A stretch of DNA of 64,000 nucleotides from Bombardia bombarda. Lineage: Eukaryota; Ascomycota; Sordariomycetes; Sordariales; Lasiosphaeriaceae. Position numbers and translations under genes: made by a program. How positions within the stretch are numbered: the stretch's first letter is position 1; every line of letters starts with the position of its first letter. This document shows positions 10,960 through 21,592 of the stretch, piece after piece. The stretch is from the NCBI GenBank assembly GCA_030512295.1, contig JAULSR010000011.1:558001-622000 (forward strand), read 5' to 3'. The notes under the pieces are model-generated. The model was given only the letters and a program-made list of their open reading frames with translations, had not been told where the DNA came from and searched no databases.

Positions 10960-12812
10960 TCATATCTTCAACTTCAGCGACTTAGCAAGATCCGACACAA
11001 AAGGGATTTCCACCTTGCTGCCGCCAGTAGCGTTCAGCCAAAACAGCCCCGCCGCCACAAGCAACAGCGGTGTGACAACCCATAGGAGCCCAGTTTGGCG
11101 CTTGGCAATAGTGGATTTCGTTTGTTTTCCCTGAAATAATATTGTGTGTCAGTGAATGGCTTTCCTTTTCTACGCATAGAAGAAAGAAGGAAAGGGGGGC
11201 ACATACCCCATACACCCAGTCATCCCAAACCGGAAACAGACAGCGATACCAAAAGTACTCCTGCGAGTACGGGTACGTGCTAGCATTCCACGTCTTCTTC
11301 CCTTCGGCATCCGTGCCGCGGTTATACCAACTTGCGCACCCTCCCTTCAGAAAGACGGTGTTCTTGAGGCCATCCTGGATATCACTGACATAAGTCTGCT
11401 CAGCGTCGGGCTTCACCTCGGCGGTGGCGCCCTTCCCCTCGAGGAGCGGCTTCAGAACACGCAGCGCGTAGTTGACCATGTTCTCAGTGGCCAGGACGAC
11501 CGAGTTGTGGCCCGTAGACGAGTTTGGTCCTGTCCATCACGTCAGCATCCATCTCCCCAACACAAACAAGCCAGAGTAAAAAAAAAAAACTTCAACCTAC
11601 CCATCAACAAAAAGAAGTTCGGAAACCCGCTCAAACAACTCGCATTATACGCCCCCGCGCCTCCCGCCCTCTCCCAATGCTCCTCCAGCGTCTCCCCCTC
11701 CCTCCCCACCACCTCGACCCCGCCCAGATACCGATTCGAATCGAACCCCGTCGCCAGCACGATAACATCCGCCTTCACCACCTCCCCGCTCCGCCTCATC
11801 TTCACCCCTCCGGCACAATCTCCGCCACCGGCTCGTCCGTCAGCGTCAGATTCTCCGCATGTAGGCTCTCCAGATACCCGCAGTCAAACACCCGTCTCTT
11901 GCACCCAATTGACCAGTCGGGGATCAACATATCATGGTACTTCTCCGGCGCCGTGGCCTTGAAGTACTGTGTGCAGATAGCCTCGTACTTCTTGCGAAAC
12001 CGGGCGCCGGCCTCGGTCATGTAGAAGCCGCGCCAGTGGTTCTCGATCAAGCAAAAGATGAAGAAGCGCTGCAGGAGCATGGTGCCCGGCACCCAGGTCA
12101 GGATGGCGCGCAGCGCGGGCGTCATGACGCGGTCGAGCGGCGGCATGACCCAGTGCCGGGAGCGGATGATTTGCGTCGTGTGCTTGGTCTGGCCGACGAT
12201 GGCGGGCACGATCTGCGAGCCGGTGCAGCCGTTGCCGAAGACGACTACGTTTTTGTTTTCGAGCGTGAAGCTGTCGTCCGTCGGCCAGCGGCCCGAGTGC
12301 ACGATGCGGCCGTTGAAGGACTCGGCGCCGGGGACGCCGGCGTCGCGGGGCGAGTTGAAGAGGCCCGCGCCGGAGAAGAGGAACTGCGCCTCGTGCAGGC
12401 GGAGGGTGGCGCCGGTCTTTGCGTCGCGGGTGTGGATGCGCCAGCGGCTGGTCTGGGGGACCCACTCGCAGCGGGTGACGGTGGTGTTGAAGGACATTTT
12501 GTCGGTGAGGTTGTACTTGTCCGAGACGCGCTTGAGGTACTTGAAGAGTTCTTCTTGGGCTGGCATCACGCGGGTCCAGTTGGGGTTTGTCTCGAAGGAG
12601 AGGCTGTAGAGGGCGCTGGGGATGTCGCAGGCGGCGCCGGGGTAGCGGTTGATGTGCCATGTGCCGCCGAGGGAGGTCTGCTGCTCGAAGAAGCGGATGT
12701 CGGTGATGCCGTACCATCGCTGCAGCTGCGCGCCCAGGGCGATGCCGCTGAAGCCGGTGCCGATGCAAGCGAACTGGCTGTAGGTGGGCGGTTCTTGGGC
12801 TGAAGGCGCCAT
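10960..12812 (-). CDS. Type I Baeyer-Villiger / flavin monooxygenase, one frameshift
   Basis: FAD- and NADPH-dependent monooxygenase of about 568 residues that inserts oxygen into a ketone to give an ester or lactone. Exons are 12812-11601, 11529-11207 and 11130-10960. The FAD Rossmann motif is CIGTGFSGIA near the N-terminus. The BVMO signature GGTW-x3-RYPGAACD follows, and the second fingerprint is FNGRIVHSGRWP (FxGxxxHxxxWP). The NADPH fold is VVFGNGCTGS and the late motif is VLATGFDS. The C-terminus carries a leucine/valine-rich segment (LLWVVTPLLLVAAGLFWL), probably a membrane anchor. The frame breaks at a run of four G on the coding strand (11805-11808): EIVPEG is followed by TGA, and one extra G restores KMRRSGEVVKADVIV. 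All other exons join perfectly. The ATG at 12812 opens directly before the FAD motif. Confidence 0.8.
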
Positions 12813-13900
12813 GGTGGGTGGTTAGTAGTAGGTAGAGCTAGGTATGGGAGTGGCTGCCGTGAGTTGAGTGCAGTTTGGAGTGTTGACCACCGAAGTGTTC
12901 GGTGGGTGGCACTGTTATGGCAGCCAGCAAGCTCACGTGGTAGTGCAAACCTGCCTTGAGCATGCTGTGTAAGTCAACCAAACTGAAAGCGGGCATGAGA
13001 TCATTATCTGCGCTTTTGAGAGACATTCCAACGGTTAACACGAACATGCCGTCGGCCCAATCCATGATTGCGGAAGGACCCATATTTCGTGGATGTATGG
13101 TGCACCTTGCCATTGCCATGCCAAATTTAGGTGTGGTACCAGCAAGCGCGCCACACACCTACCTACTCTCTATATCAGTTGCACTCCCTCTTTTTAACGA
13201 TTTCGATACTGTTGCTACCGTCAGGGGATGACGGATTGCAACGCAGACGGTCCAGGCCGCGTCAGTTTAGCGGTTGCCGTGGAATCCGACATGCAGCCAT
13301 CAATAATCTGTCAGTATGTGCTTTCTTCAGCTTCGGTTGCTTCGGCTGTCTTTCCTCGATGAGGGTGCGTGCATGGCCGAGCGACCATGGGCGGCCATGG
13401 GGGGGAACATCAGGGGCCGTGGTATTTAGCCCCAAACAGGCAATACATGGGGCGATCCCAGGATCCCCGCACGGGAGTGGAAAAAGCACAAAGACAGCTC
13501 GAGGGCAGCTGAAAGCCCATCCCAATGCCGTTACGGAGCTTTGGATGAACAAATCCGACCGACGGAGAGCATGGGGAAGCGGTTACGGTGAGGACTGTGA
13601 GCGAGGTCGGGACCCCTGCAGCCATTCAGAGGTTTGGAATTTGTGTTGTAATTAGTATTACCGTCGGTGGTGCGCATGACTGACATGCAATAAGATATAA
13701 TGAGTATGAGGCCGATGCAGTACACGCCAGCCGCATACTTGGTAGTGCGTACAAGGGGGGTACTTTCTGAATAAATACTGTAAAGTAGGTATCATAAACG
13801 GAACTCTCGTCAGATGTATTCGCGGTCCAGGCCGAAATTAATATAAGGTACCGACAGGCAACAGGCATAAAACCCCTGCCTCGAGAAACCGTCATGGCCC
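12813..13900. other. Intergenic between BVMO and SDR genes
   Basis: Promoter side of the BVMO gene and 3' side of the SDR gene. Open frames on both strands are short and mutually overlapping, with no recognisable domain. Confidence 0.4.
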
Positions 13901-15164
13901 CTATATGAGCTTAAAAGTTTCGGGGTCGATTTTGTGTCGACCGGTGAAGTCGACTGTGAGCTTTGTCGCCGTGCCCCTAACAAGGCGCCACAGCCACTCA
14001 GGCCCGCCCCTCTTAAACGCGTCAAACCCCGGTTAGAATCCCATATGTATGTTTTCAGTTTGTCCTGGAAACATCACTCACCAATTTCGACACAACTCGG
14101 GCCGTTTCGGGCAGGTAGATTGTGCTGCCATAGCCGCTATACAGCGCATCCACGAGATGCTCGGCTACAGTCTCGGTGTGCAAGACCGGGAAGATAAAGG
14201 GTGCCTGACCTGTGCCGCTTTGCGGGGTAGCAAAGATCTTTGTGCGGACGAAGTTGAAGATGCCGAGGCTGAGCCTGACCTTTGGCGCCTTGTACAGGTG
14301 GCTGAGTTCTAATTGGAGTCCCTGTTGGTTATCGCAGTAAGTCAGCTATTTGGCTAGGTATCTATCTCTGGATTTATTTCTTTCATTACCCACCTCGTGG
14401 AGGGCAGTAACTCCTGCCTTGGTGGCGGCGTAATCGACAATGTAGGGTGGCGGGATCAACGAGCTCGTGGAGCTGATGCTGATGATGTGGCCGTGGTTGT
14501 GCTTGACCATCTCGGGGAGGAACTCTTTGATCAGGAGGAAGGGGGCGGTCAGGTTGGTCCGGATTGTGATTTGAACGTCGGCGTAGCTGCCATCTAAGAT
14601 AGATGCGCCGCGAGAGATACCGGCGTTGTTAACCAGGACGGTCGGGTGGCCAACCTCGGCGCGCACCTTGGCGCAGGTAGACTTAACGACGGCGGCGTCG
14701 CTCAGGTCGCACTGGTAAAAGTAGATCTTTGATCCGGCCGGAGGCGTCCAGGCCAGCGGCTCGTAGTCGAACACGACGATGGTGGTGCACGGGTTGCGGG
14801 CCAGCAGGTTCTGGACGACGCTGGCGCCGATGCCAGTGCTGGCGCCCGTCACGACCACGATTTCTTCATCCCAGTTCCAGTCGCCAAATTTGGTCCTTGT
14901 CCAGTTGTTGGCACTCCACTTGGTCAGAAAGTCGTTGACAGACAAGGCGACCCCTGTTACTCCAAGGATAAACGCGGCGCGGCCGATTTTGGCAATGTCC
15001 TTGGCTTCGAGCTTCAGGTTCAGGTTAGACAAGGTCGGGTGGCCCCCCGTCAGCAAGGTTGCGGCAGCGGCAATTGGCAAAGCCAGATACGGGTTAAAGA
15101 GGGATTTTCCAAGGGCTCTCCCAACCGTGTCGGCACAGAATCCTTCCCGCGCAAAAGTGGCCAT
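13901..15164 (-). CDS. Membrane-associated short-chain dehydrogenase/reductase (SDR16C-like)
   Basis: NAD(P)-dependent alcohol/ketone oxidoreductase of 373 residues. Exons are 15164-14394, 14321-14082 and 14011-13901, joining in phase. An N-terminal stretch with hydrophobic segments (YLALPIAAAATLL and AAFILGVTGVALSV) precedes the Rossmann motif TGASTGIG. NNAG, the catalytic Ser context ISISSTSS and YAATK follow in the usual spacing. The last exon ends RGTATKLTVDF, as in fungal retinol-dehydrogenase-like SDRs of the endoplasmic reticulum or lipid droplet. The start is taken at the internal ATG (MATFAREG) because the upstream in-frame codons lack family-like sequence. It is transcribed in the same direction as the neighbouring BVMO. 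It could supply the ketone substrate of that enzyme; that link is inference. Confidence 0.85.
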
Positions 15165-16304
15165 GGTTGTCGGTGTGTGTCGGGTGTCGCGTTTGTTGGA
15201 GCTGAGGCTTGTTGGACGAAGGAAGAGAGAACAGTCGATTGTGCCGGTGGTTGAATTGGGGCGAACCTCTTGATTTATCAACCGAGGGGATGCCTAGTTC
15301 TTAAGAGCACGACCTCAGTTGCAACCATGTCAAATCTGACTTGAGCCAAATTCTGGTACGATTGTCTGAAAAATAGCAGCCGCTGTCAGCTGAGCAGCTA
15401 GGGACGACGGTAATGCGCGGCATATCCTTGCAAAGCTGATTCTGGTTGGCGGAGCTCAACAAGGCGTTAGTGAGTTTATTGATCAAGTTATCCAAATCTT
15501 TACTCAGAGCAAGTGGTGGTTGTTTTTGTCGATGTTGTTGGCATCCATTATTAGGTAGCATGCATGACCCTCTGCAGAAATGCGCCACAGGGAATTGCAA
15601 TCGCGACTTGCTCGTTAAATGCATATCGCTATAAGCAGTATCCGCAATCGATAAGACTTTCACCTGAGACGATGACATAGCGGCACTCGCCGCTCAATTT
15701 CAGGGGCGATTCTTATTATCAATTCTCTCCAGTGCTTGCAGCAGAATCATATTCTAATGGACGCGGGCATATGCGTATATATGCAGCTCTGGGTAATTGA
15801 TTTATCTATCCCGGGCTAGCTCCTGCAGTAGTCCTAGAACACGACCCAGTCGCACTGCAGTGAGTGCAGCTTGCAATTGCGCTTGCACCTCGTGCAGTTC
15901 TGCTGATTCCGGGGTCCGGTCCTGAACTCAAAGACGGAAGCTCAGACCATCTGAACGATGCAACCACTGGGATTGGCCGCTGGAATGCCAGCACTGGCAG
16001 CACAAAGCCATGTCCCTATCGTACAGTGGTGACGCCAAGTACTAGCATCATGAATGTCACTGAGACACTTTTCCGTGCGCTGCTGCCTGCAACCGTTGGT
16101 GCCGACCTGGGGCCTTCCCCAACCCCTCCCCCTCTTCCCTCTTCCCTCTTCCGAGCCGATGTGATGTATAGATGCACAGGTAGCTCGAGGACCCATAAAG
16201 CCGCTCTCTTGTCCATCGATGCCGTTCTTGTTTATTTTACCTGCTAGTCCGACAGGCATATTTTGAGAGATTGCACCAAGACGTGCAACCATATATACGA
16301 AAAC
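15165..16304. other. Divergent intergenic region between SDR and esterase genes
   Basis: Probable bidirectional promoter region of about 1.1 kb. No supportable gene. An ATATATA-type tract lies at about 16291-16297, too close to the esterase ATG (16305) to be a normal TATA box. Confidence 0.4.
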
Positions 16305-17783
16305 ATGGTGAGTTTCGATTTCCATCTTCGCCTCTTATGGCATGCATCAGCCAGCTAGACTAACATGTGAAATCACCCAGGCCACCTCCTTCACCCCCAG
16401 CTCCACCTTTACCTACACCTATCAGCCGGTAGAGCCCTTCACCACCATTGAGCTGATTGGCCTTATTCTCCGCCTCTTCTTTATCGGTAAGCCTGCCTGA
16501 TTGACTGACCGATTGATTGATCGGCCTTGATCACTACCACCATCCCCATCCAAACCACCCCCAACCCCCTCCCCTCCCCCAAAATCAAACCCTCCCAATC
16601 AAACTCCGCAACGCTAACCAATCGCCAACCAGCCCCCGCCCGCATCCTCCTCCACACAACCCGGTGCTTCCTCTCGGCCCTGTCCCGCGGCATCCCGCCC
16701 CTCCTCTACCTCATGTGCGGTTACGTGCGCTACGCCCTCGGCGAGCTCACCCCGCGCCAGATGCAGCACCTCTTCCCCAACTCGCGCCGCTCCTACAAGC
16801 GCTGGGTCGCCTCGCGCCGCTACTCGGCCAGCCGCTCCGCCGCCCAGGTGCCCACCAACGCCTTCGTCGCCTCCCGCCTCGCGTATGACGTCGAGGTGCT
16901 GCCCCAAGACACCGTCGGCGGCGACGCCGCCATCATGTGGGTCGGCGACCGCCGGCGCGCGACCAAGATCGTGCTGTTCCTGCACGGCGGGGGGTATATC
17001 CTGCCGTGCCAGCCGGGGCATCTGGATTGGTGTCTGCGGGCGTATGTGAAGCATCCCAAGGTGCAGGAGTTGATGAGGCAGGGGGAGGATGGGGAGGTCG
17101 CGGTCGCGGTGCTGCAGTATACGCTGGCGCCAGAGGCGAAGTACCCCGGGCAGTTGAGGCAGGCGGCGGCGGCGCTGGCGCATTTGTTGCGGTCGGGGTG
17201 GAGGGCGGGGGATATTGTTTTCGGCGGGGACTCGGCGGGCGGGAATCTGACGGTGCAGCTGTTGGGGCATCTGCTGCATCCGCATCCGGCGGCGGAGCGG
17301 ATTGTGCTGCCCGAGGGGGAGAGCATTGCGGGCGCGTTTGCGGTGTCGCCGTGGGTCAGTGTCAGGACGGACTGGGAGTCGTTTGAGCGGAACGGGTGGG
17401 TGGATATGTTGCACGGGGGCATGATTCAGGATATCACGGTGCATTTGCTGGATGGCGCGATGGGGTATAATGTAGAGCGGAGCGAGGGCCTTGGGTGGGC
17501 GATGGCGCTAGATATGGATGAGGAGGCGTTTGGGGAGTGGTTTGGGGGTCTGGGGAGGGTGGTTGGGGGGTTGTATGTTACTGTCGGGGAGCAGGAGATC
17601 CTGATGGATCAGGGGGTTGAGTTTGCTGAGAGGGTGAGGAAGTTCAATCCTGGGTTTCCGGTGAGGCTGGATAAGAGCCGGAATGAGGCGCATGATTTTA
17701 TTATGCTGGAGGCTGCGGTGCAGAAGGATGGGGACGCGATTTTGAGGATGAGGGATTGGGTTGGGGGGGTGTTTTGGCCATGA
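16305..17783 (+). CDS. Membrane-anchored alpha/beta hydrolase (HSL-type esterase/lipase)
   Basis: Carboxyl-ester hydrolase of the hormone-sensitive-lipase family, 419 residues. The first coding exon is only the ATG (16305-16307), then an intron to 16380, exon 2 at 16381-16486 and exon 3 at 16633-17783; all phases fit. The N-terminal hydrophobic part (ELIGLILRLFFIAPARILL, then GIPPLLYLMCGYV) suggests membrane anchoring. The oxyanion loop is FLHGGGY, the nucleophile elbow is GGDSAGGN, and the catalytic His lies in NEAHDF near the end, preceded by a likely Asp/Glu in the GEQEILMD strand. It lies between an SDR and a P450 and could cleave the ester made by the nearby Baeyer-Villiger enzyme; that is inference. 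An alternative role is a xenobiotic esterase. Confidence 0.85.
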
Positions 17784-17870
17784 GGCAGGCGGTGAGTCTG
17801 GTGAGGGAGTTGATGGGTACAGTCAATATAGAACGATGATCAGGTAACTGACAAGTGCGCAAAATTTAGG

Positions 17871-17890
17871 TAAGGTAAGGTAAGGTAGAT
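17871..17890. repeat. (TAAGG)n microsatellite
   Basis: About four tandem TAAGG/AGGTA-type units 3' of the esterase gene, close to the 14-bp minisatellite. It differs from the fungal telomere unit TTAGGG. Confidence 0.7.
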
Positions 17891-17921
17891 TATGATATTT
17901 ATGATTTTTGGGTTGGTGTTT

Positions 17922-17968
17922 CCACTTTACTTTCACCACTTTACTTTCACCACTTTACTTTCACCACT
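17922..17968. repeat. 14-bp tandem repeat, 3.3 copies
   Basis: Perfect tandem copies of CCACTTTACTTTCA in the short space between the convergent esterase and P450 genes. Confidence 0.85.
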
Positions 17969-18063
17969 ACATGTACTTTGTACTTGCGCTTTCTTTTGGA
18001 TTTTCTACCAGTAAAATACTTTCCAAACAACAACCTCACTGGAACCTAAGGTAAGTAGTATGT

Positions 18064-19748
18064 TCACAACTTGTCCCTAGCCAGCTTCGCATCCTCCATC
18101 ACACCATTATGCTCCGCATCCGTCATGATTAACTTGGCATATTGCTCGTCGCGGACAGTGACTTTTACTGGAAACGGCTCGCCCTTGGCGTCGTGGTTCA
18201 TGCTCTTTGAGTCGTAGGGCCCATTCTGTTTCCACAAATCAGTCACCTCGTTTTCAACAGCACCTCAATAAAAAGAAAGAAACAACTCACCGCCTCGAAG
18301 TCAAAACACTGCACCAGCCTCGCAATGTTGATAAACAAACTCCTCTGCGCCAGCCGGTACCCGACACAGACGCGCCGCCCGCCGCCAAACTGCCACATGC
18401 CATGGGTAATATCTGCCTCGCGCCCGTCCCCCAACCACCTCTCAGGCATGAACCTCTCCGGATCCTCACACTCATCCCCAACCACAGTCTGGTTAATCAC
18501 AAAGCTCGTCCCCGCCGGAAATCGATACCCCTCAAACTCGATATCCTTCAACGACACATGGTCAGGAAACACCGCAAAGATCGGCCTCCACCGCAACAAC
18601 TCCTTGGCCATAGCACATATATACCCCAGGCTCTCCATATCCCCCAGCACCGGCAACCTTGCCTCACTCCCCGCCCCACAGACCCGATCGACCTCCTGCC
18701 GCGCCCGCACAAACGCCTCGGGGCGCTCCAGCGCCGCCATGACCATGATATTCAACGATTCCGTCGTCGTCCCGCTGCCCGCCTCGATCAGCTGCATCGC
18801 CACGTACATGGCATCGTCATCGTCCCCCGTAAACCGCGTATCAGAATGCAGCAACGTGTCTCTCACAAAGCTCGGCGGCGCGGTGCCGTTCATCACCTTC
18901 TCCCGCGCCGGCACCCACCACGAGCGGTACACGTTGTAGTTCCACCGGTCCAGCCGCTCCCAGTGCGCCCGCCACGGCTGCAGCCACCGCGGCAGGTCCG
19001 CCAGCGCGGGGAACCAGTCTACAATACTCGCGCCGATGGACTGGTTGAAGACCTTGACGCAGTCCATGAGAGCTTCGAGGTCGACCGTTGATACGGCGAG
19101 GCGCTCGCCCAGCGCGATGCGGTGGATCACGCTGTTGGCGTAGCGCAGGTGGTGGCGGTACCATTTTGTTGGCTGTAACAAGTACTCGGCGAGCATCTGG
19201 CTGCTCTCGAGCTCCTGCCACTCGCCGTACTGGTTGAGCGCGGAGCCGTTGAGGAGCGAGTGCATGGCGCGCCGGGGCTCCTGCCAGGGGTCCTGGCGCA
19301 TGAGCACGGAGCGCCGGCCGCCGTGCGACATGATGCCGAACGCGACGGGCATGGGGGAGCGGTCGTTGGTGGCGGAGCCGCGCTTGGCGATGAACTCGTG
19401 CACGACCCGCTGGGTGTTGAGGAAGATGAAGGTCTTGGCGCCGAGGTGGACGGTCGTGAGCTCACCGTAGGCGGTGGCGAGGTGCTTGAGGTAGCGGCGG
19501 GAGGGGTCGGCGAGGGCGGTTTTGAGGGTGAGGAGGTTGCCTAGGATGGGCAGGCCAGGGGGCCCGGGGGGCAGGATGGGTGGGAGGTTGTTGCGGCAGG
19601 GGCGGAGGCCAGCGGGTTTAAAGAGAGCGAGGAGGAGGAGGAGGGATAGGAGGGCGAGGAGGGCGAGGAGGGCGGAGAAGAGCAGGAGGGGGTGGTGGGC
19701 TGTGGCGTTGTGGATGAAGGCGGTGGTGGTTGTGAGTGTTGGGGACAT
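18064..19748 (-). CDS. Cytochrome P450 monooxygenase (O-methylsterigmatocystin oxidoreductase-like type)
   Basis: Intact P450 of 539 residues in two exons (19748-18291 and 18225-18064; the intron joins DFEA to NGPYDSK in phase). An N-terminal leucine-rich membrane anchor is followed by the hinge LPPGPPGLPILGNL. The C-helix region has a WQEPRRAMH segment, the I-helix carries EAGSGTTTES, ExxR is KELLR, the PERF-like segment is MPERWL and the haem loop is FGGGRRVCVG. The architecture resembles the large fungal group that includes OrdA-like enzymes, with the typical short C-terminal exon holding the last beta strands. The substrate is unknown. It converges on the esterase gene and may work with it and the SDR/BVMO pair. 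No lesion was found. Confidence 0.88.
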
Positions 19749-21592
19749 GATGGCTACGGGGTGGCAGTTTGTTTATGTTGGTTGTGGTTACGAGGGGGAT
19801 GGGTTGGGGAGAGCTGCTGGTGGATGTTTACTGGTGGCTAGGGGGAACAATCACCGTCTATATACCGAAAGAGTCCCCGTGGGGACCCCATGTTTTGAGT
19901 CTAGATTAGATCATCTCAGTGCGGAATCTGTGGAGGGACTTAGGATTTCGAGATCTAGGTCTGATGGATGGTGGAGATGGGTGGAGTTTCGGGGATTGTG
20001 GCACTTCCCATGTTCAGTAACCTTGGAATAGACTGTGCTCAGACCGTGACTGGATGTACATATGGCTGCAGTCATTGCTGAGTATATACCACGCCAAGAA
20101 CAAGAAAACTACGTCTTGAGGTGTCGGCTGCCACCTTGATACTTGCTTAGCCCGAGGTGCCAACCTTTCTTTGTCTGAGCGACACGGTACATTTTCGTGA
20201 ATGGCTGCCGTTGGGATTGGTAGGTCGGGTTCCTCAACCCCATATCGTCATCGGGAACATAAGCTCCTTTGTTGTAGAGCGGGGAGCTTCCACCTCATCA
20301 ACATGGTTTGTTTTGTGTTTTGTAGCCCTTCGGTGTCCCGGCCGATCCGAGGTCGGAAGATGTCACCATGTATCACCAGAGGTGGTTCGAAGCCCGGAGT
20401 TGGAATAAACAGCCGAACTTCCAGACTCAATTATAGACTTATTTTTCTTATAAACGGTTTTTCTTATGCAGCGTTTTTCTTATATCTGCTCCTTCAGACC
20501 GGATTGCGCAAGTCATTTTCAATACCTGTAACCATCTTTCTTGCGTTAACACCCCATGTTATAGACTGCCAAACTCCGAGCTTTGTCACAGCTAATGTCG
20601 CTCTCTACATCCCCTTTGGCCTGCCAGTCTTTCTTGGCCATACTTATCGGAGTGACCCCATTATGCTGCGCCCGTATCCGTAGGACGCCATCAAAAAGAG
20701 TCGAAGTGAACTTGACTCCGAATACCATTCCAAGTAGGCATGCAGCTGACACACGTGGACATAGACAAGAAAGGGGTCACGTCAGCTATCTAACAGCATG
20801 CTTAGGTAGCATGGTGCAGAACCTTAATAATCCTTCTTCCCACGGCCACCAAACTAAAATGACGCGCAACCCACGGGGGACCACGTTCTGCATCCGTATG
20901 CAACTGTAAGGTATCATTGAGCTGCTCAATGCCAAGTCGGCATAAAGGGGCATGTCCACACCTACATGCCTGTCTACATGGCACATGCGCAGCAAGAACT
21001 ACAGACTCTGTGAGTTATAATGGAAACCTTCCCATCTTCCCACCTTCTTTAACAAGATGCATTATTGCCCGTGCAGGTCGGCATTGCAGATGTACACCGA
21101 AAAGGCGTGTCCCGTCCATAGCAGCCTGTAACCTGTAACATGGAACGGCAGACGGCCACCTGCTGCTAAGCGAATCCATGTGCACGATACTTGATTAGGA
21201 GACATCTTCAACCATGCAATGTACCATCACGGGCCGTCCCGCCTTTAGGTCCCATGTCATCCGAGGTCGAAATTGCTCCTATTCCGTGTATAGTATATGC
21301 AACTGTACGTGGTGTTGTAGATACCTACCTGTGATTAGCAATCACCGCAGATGATGCCGGTACTTGTGGTCGGGAATATCGCTGGAAACAAAACAAGATG
21401 AGACCCAAGCCCCGAGAAGAGACTACCGAATTATCTCGAACTAGTCTAGACGTCAGATACTTACCTCACCTTCTTGTTTTTCCATGTCCAGATATAGCCT
21501 ATATATACACAAATCTCCAACAACAGCAACATTATAACATTCATCCAACAGAAATGTACAAAGTATCATTACGTACGCACGTAAGCTCCAAA
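19749..21592. other. Intergenic, 1.8 kb, no gene supported
   Basis: Upstream region of the second P450 and 3' region of the alcohol oxidase relic. Open frames at 20157-20909 lack domains and overlap on both strands. A GGTTCGAA-type T-loop motif near 20386 does not fold into a tRNA. Confidence 0.4.

Noticed and set aside
11932..12803. Long open frames on both strands overlapping the BVMO gene
   Set aside because: Arg- or Ala/Gly-rich shadow translations of a GC-rich exon; the BVMO frame alone carries family motifs.
17871..17890. Telomere-like repeat
   Set aside because: The unit is TAAGG, not TTAGGG, and there are only about four copies inside the contig.
20375..20410. GGTTCGAAGCCC motif resembling a tRNA T-loop
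   Set aside because: No five-pair T stem and no matching acceptor arm.
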